Position numbers and translations under genes: made by a program. This document shows, piece by piece, positions 60,664 through 64,000 of a stretch of DNA of 64,000 nt. Positions within the stretch are counted from its first letter, which is position 1; each line of letters starts with the position of its first letter. The notes under the pieces were generated by a model, which was given only the letters and a program-made list of their open reading frames with translations, ran no database searches and had not been told where the DNA came from. Origin of the DNA: Massilia sp. H-1 (GTDB taxonomy: Bacteria; Pseudomonadota; Gammaproteobacteria; Burkholderiales; Burkholderiaceae_D); contig CP087969.1 in NCBI GenBank assembly GCA_024703915.1, forward strand, positions 4,092,001-4,156,000. Reading direction: 5' to 3'.

Positions 60664-62250
60664 ATGCTGCACTCACAGTTGCCCTCACTTTCCGCGCGCA
60701 GGAACCGTCCGTCCGCCCTTCCTGTGCGAGGCGCGCCGATGATCGGCCTGCGCCCGGGCGCCGATTCCGCCGAGCGCGTGCCCGACAAACCGGCGCTGGT
60801 CGCGCGCGTGCTCGCCTCGCGCGCGGTGCGTGTGGTGGTCGATTCGGCCGTGCTGCGCAATCTGGCGCTGGCCCTGCTGTGGGTGCTGGTGTGGCAGCTG
60901 GGCCGCCTGGTCGAATACACCGAACACGCGAGCGTCTGGTTTCCGGTGGCGGGGCTGACTTTTTCCGTGGTCTTGCTGGACGGCCTGCGCACCGCGCCCG
61001 GCCTGGCGATCGGCTGCGTGCTGGTCACCATGTGGGTGGGAGAGTTCTATGCCTTGCCGCTCACGCGCGCCGAGCTGGCCTGGGCCGGGCTGCTGTTCGC
61101 GCTCGCGCACGTGGGCAGTTACGCGGTCGGCGCGCGCCTGCTGCGCGCCATCGCCGCGCGTGGCAGCGGCGAGCTGCCCAGCCTGGTCCTGACCTTCCTG
61201 CTGATCGCCGCCCTCACGTCGCTGATGGCGATGGGCTGCGGCATCTGGGTGCTGGTCAGCACCGGCATGATGCCCGCGCGCGACGTGGCCACCGCCTGGC
61301 TGCCGTTCTGGATCGGCGACATGGCCGAACGGTGATCGTGATGGCGCCGTTCTTTGCCGCCGTGCTCAGCGCCATGTATCCGCGCGCCGCGGCGCGCCTG
61401 GCCACCACCTTCCGCCTGCAGCACCGGGCCCCCACGCCGCGCTTCAAGTACAAGCTGCTGCTGACGCTGGTGCTGATGTTCGGCTCGATGGCGCTCGCCT
61501 ACGCCACCCGTTCGCCCAACAGCGCGTTCGCGATCTTCTTCCTGGTCATTCCCTACATGTGGATCGCCTGTACCGAACCGGCCTTCTACAATGTGCTCGC
61601 GGTGTCGCTGGGCAGCTTCATGATCGCCTTGCTGGTGCACGTGTTCGGGCTCAAGGAATTCGTGATGGTGTACCAGTTCGCGATCAATGTGATCGCGGCC
61701 AACGCGCTGTTCGGGCTGGCGCTGCCGACCCTCATTTCCGACAACGACAAGCTGCGCCGCGTGGCCGAAACCGACACGCTGACCGGCGCCGCCTCGCGTT
61801 CGGGGCTGGAGCGCCATGCGCGCGACGAGATCGACCGCTGCTTAAACTCAGCCACCTGCTGCCCTGACGCTGGTCGTGTTCGATATCGACTACTTCAAGA
61901 AGATCAATGACCTGTTCGGCCATCCGATGGGCGACCGGGCGCTGCGCAAGGTGTGCGCGATCGCCCAGCACTGCCTGCGTCCGACCGACATGCTGGGCCG
62001 GGTCGGCGGCGACGAATTCGTGGCGGTGCTGCCGGGGATCGGCCTCGAAGCGGCGCTGGCGATTGCGGAACGGATCCGGGCCCAGGTTTCGGCCAGCGAA
62101 CTGGAAGGCGCGCTGGCGATGACGGCCAGTTTCGGCCTGTCCCAGCTGGAGCAGGGCGAGAGCTATGAAATCCTGTTCGAGCGCGCCGACCGCGCGCTGT
62201 ACATCGCCAAGGAGCAGGGCCGCAACCAGGCGGCCACGCTGGCCGCGTAA
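60664..62250 (+). CDS. Membrane diguanylate cyclase with MASE1-like sensor and GGDEF domain (apparent frameshifts)
   Basis: About 527 aa. Eight or so membrane helices in a MASE1-like arrangement (LALALLWVLVWQLGRLVEY, VWFPVAGLTFSVVLLDGLRT, GIWVLVSTGMM, AFAIFFLVIPYMWIACTEPA), then GGDEF: RVAETDTLTGAASRSGLERH, VVFDIDYFKKINDLFGHPMG and active site RVGGDEFVAVLPGIGLEAAL near 62000. Breaks near 61330 and 61845-61865 (GCTTAAAC). AAGGA lies five bases before the ATG; a shorter start at 60739 is possible. Confidence 0.9.
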
Positions 62251-62262
62251 CAGGGTGGGGCG

Positions 62263-64000
62263 CTAGTTGCGCTCGCGCTCGACCCGGGTGACGCTTAGCC
62301 ACGCCGCGCAGATTGCGGATCAGGTGGGCCAGATGCACGCGGTCCTTGACCTGGATCGTGAAGCGCAGCTGGGTCATGACGTGTTCGTCGTCCTCGTCCA
62401 TGCCGACGTAAGAGATGTTGGCATCGGATTCGCCGATCTCGGCGGCCACGCGCGCCAGGATGCCTTTTCATTGTTGATCAGCAGGCGGATGCGGCAGTCG
62501 AAGCGGCGGTTCACTTCCTGGCCCCACTGGACCGGGATCCAGCGGTCCGGTTCCTTGGCGCGGGTGCGCTTGGCCGCCACGCAATCGTGGGTGTGCACGA
62601 TCAGGCCCTGGTCGCGGCGCAGCTGGCCGATGACCTGGTCGCCCGGAATCGGCAGGCAGCACGGCCCCAGCTGGACCGAGACGCCTTCGGCGCCGTAGAT
62701 CGTGACGGGATCGAGCTCATGCCTACCGCCTGGTGCAGGGTCGACGGCGCCGATGCGAGGTCGTCGTCGATCAGGCCGAAGATGTGGCGCGCCACCAGGG
62801 CCGCCATGCGCTTGCCGATGCCGATGTCCGCGTACAGCTCGTCCATGGTGTTGGCCGACGATTCGTTGAGCAGTTTTTCAATCGTGGCCTCGGGCAGGTC
62901 GGGACGGATGTTGAGCGCGGTGAGCGCCTGCGCCAGCAGTTCCTGGCCCAGTTCGACCGACTCGTTCAGATTGATCGTGCGCAGATGATGGCGGATGGCC
63001 GAACGCGCCTTGCCGGTGCGCACGAAGGCCAGCCAGGTCGGGCTCGGGCGCGAATTCGGATCGGTGACGATCTCGACGATGTCGCCGTTGCGCAGCTCGG
63101 TGCGCAGCTGCGCCGCTTCGTGGTTGATCTTGACGGCCACGGTATGGTCGCCGATGCCGGTGTGGATGGTGTACGCGAAGTCGAGCGCAGTGGCGCCGCG
63201 CGGCAGGGCGATGATCTTGGACTTGGGCGTGAACACGTAGACCGAATCGGGGAACAGGTCGACCTTGACGTGTTCGAGGAATTCGGCCGAGTCCCCGGTC
63301 TGCTGCTGGATGTCGAGCAGCGACTGCAGCCAGGCGTGGGTACGCTGCTGCAGGTCGGACAGGTTGGAGTCGCCATTCTTGTACAGCCAGTGCGCGGCCA
63401 CGCCCGATTCGGCGGTGCGGTGCATTTCCTGGGTGCGGATCTGGAATTCGACCGGCGTGCCGTAGGGGCCGATCAGCGTCGTGTGCAGCGACTGGTAGCC
63501 ATTGAGCTTGCGGATCGCGATGTAGTCCTTGAACTTGCCCGGCATCGGCTTGTACAGGCCGTGCAGGGTGCCGAGGGCGACATAACAGTTGGCGAAGTTG
63601 TCGACCACCACGCGAAAGCCATACACGTCGAGCACCTGCGAGAATGACAGGCGCTTGCTGCGCATTTTTTTATAGATGCCGTACAGGGTTTTTTTCGCGG
63701 CCGTAGACTTCGGCCTCGAGGCCGCAGGTGGCCAGCGTGCCCTTGACCGATTCGAGAATCTTTTTGACGACTTCGCGCCGGTTGCCGCGCGCCGCCTTGA
63801 CCGCCTTGGACAGGGTGCGGTAGCGCAGCGGGTACAGGTGCGAGAACGCCAGGTCCTGCAGCTCGCGGTAGATATTGTTCAGGCCCAGGCGGTGCGCGAT
63901 CGGCACATACACTTCCATGGTCTCGGAGGCGATGCGGCGCTTTTTGGCGTCCGTCATGTGTTCGAGCGTGCGCATATTGTGCAGGCGGTCGGCCAGCTTG
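62263..64000 (-). CDS. spoT: (p)ppGpp synthetase/hydrolase SpoT, 5' end beyond the window (apparent frameshifts)
   Basis: Stringent-response enzyme, N-terminus truncated by the window edge. Visible from the right: end of the HD hydrolase domain (KLADRLHNMRTLEHM), SPLAHRLG-like helical block EVYVPIAHRLGLNNIYRELQ, synthetase domain DVYGFRVVVDNFANCYVALG, DYIAIRKLNGYQSLHTTLIG and VEFQIRTQEMHRTAESGVAA, TGS domain VFTPKSKIIALPRGATALDF, helical region, and C-terminal ACT domain DEHVMTQLRFTIQVKDRVHL ending RVERERN. The intact HD-end motif suggests SpoT rather than RelA. Breaks near 63690, 62722, 62468 and 62297 (GCTTAGCC). Confidence 0.92.

Noticed and set aside
1..64000. GCTTAAGC as a real dispersed repeat, transposon footprint or regulatory site
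   Set aside because: It sits inside conserved codons of essential structural genes, varies in form (GCTAAGC, GCCAAGC, GCCGAGC), and always restores a good protein when replaced by GCCGGC. No target-site duplication or element is attached.
1..64000. tRNA, rRNA or CRISPR arrays
   Set aside because: No cloverleaf, rRNA block or regularly spaced direct repeats were seen on either strand.

Overview
The window reads as a high-GC betaproteobacterial chromosome, most like Oxalobacteraceae (Massilia/Duganella/Telluria type). This is inferred from the flagellar gene order, MotC/MotD placement, an FhlB plus second FliK-like pair, M35 metalloproteases, DUF3667, DUF3422 and SpoT. No search was run, so genus level is tentative.

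About 1-46.6 kb is a nearly complete flagellar cluster. Forward: flhB-flhA-flhF-flhG-fliA-motC-motD. Then comes a three-gene insert around secreted M35 peptidases: a stand-alone copy of their N-terminal domain and two full enzymes on the minus strand. Next is flgN-flgM-flgA (minus), diverging from flgB-flgC-flgD-flgE-flgF-flgG-flgH-flgI-flgJ-flgK-flgL (plus). Then a long minus-strand block, fliR-Q-P-O-N-M-L-K-J-I-H-G-F in map order, diverging from fliE (plus). Finally, on the minus strand in map order: a YcgR/PilZ brake, FhlB, a second FliK-like protein, fliT, fliS, fliD and three flagellins. Together these encode the export gate and ATPase, rod, hook, filament, C-ring, stator, sigma28/FlgM checkpoint and a c-di-GMP brake. 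The MS-ring, rod, hook and filament genes are all present; flhDC and chemotaxis genes are not in this window.

About 46.7-64 kb is a mixed region: a TonB-C-domain lipoprotein, two membrane/secreted proteins of unknown function, a YajD HNH nuclease, a DUF3667 membrane protein, a TMEM175-like channel, a GGDEF cyclase, a NarL-type response regulator with its kinase, a NAGPA/DUF2233 protein, GreB, DUF3422, a TonB-dependent receptor, a second membrane GGDEF cyclase and a SpoT gene that runs off the right edge.

The strongest overall signal is technical or epigenetic. Most large genes carry apparent frameshifts, and they fall where conserved protein context predicts the hexamer GCCGGC; the sequence instead reads GCTTAAGC, GCTTAGCC, GCTAAGC, GCCAAGC or similar. 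The simplest reading is systematic consensus error at a methylated GCCGGC motif, probably from long-read data, not decay of the flagellar regulon. I therefore give full reconstructed gene spans, type them as CDS, and note the shifts. A second, smaller error class is loss of GC dinucleotides in GCGCGC runs.
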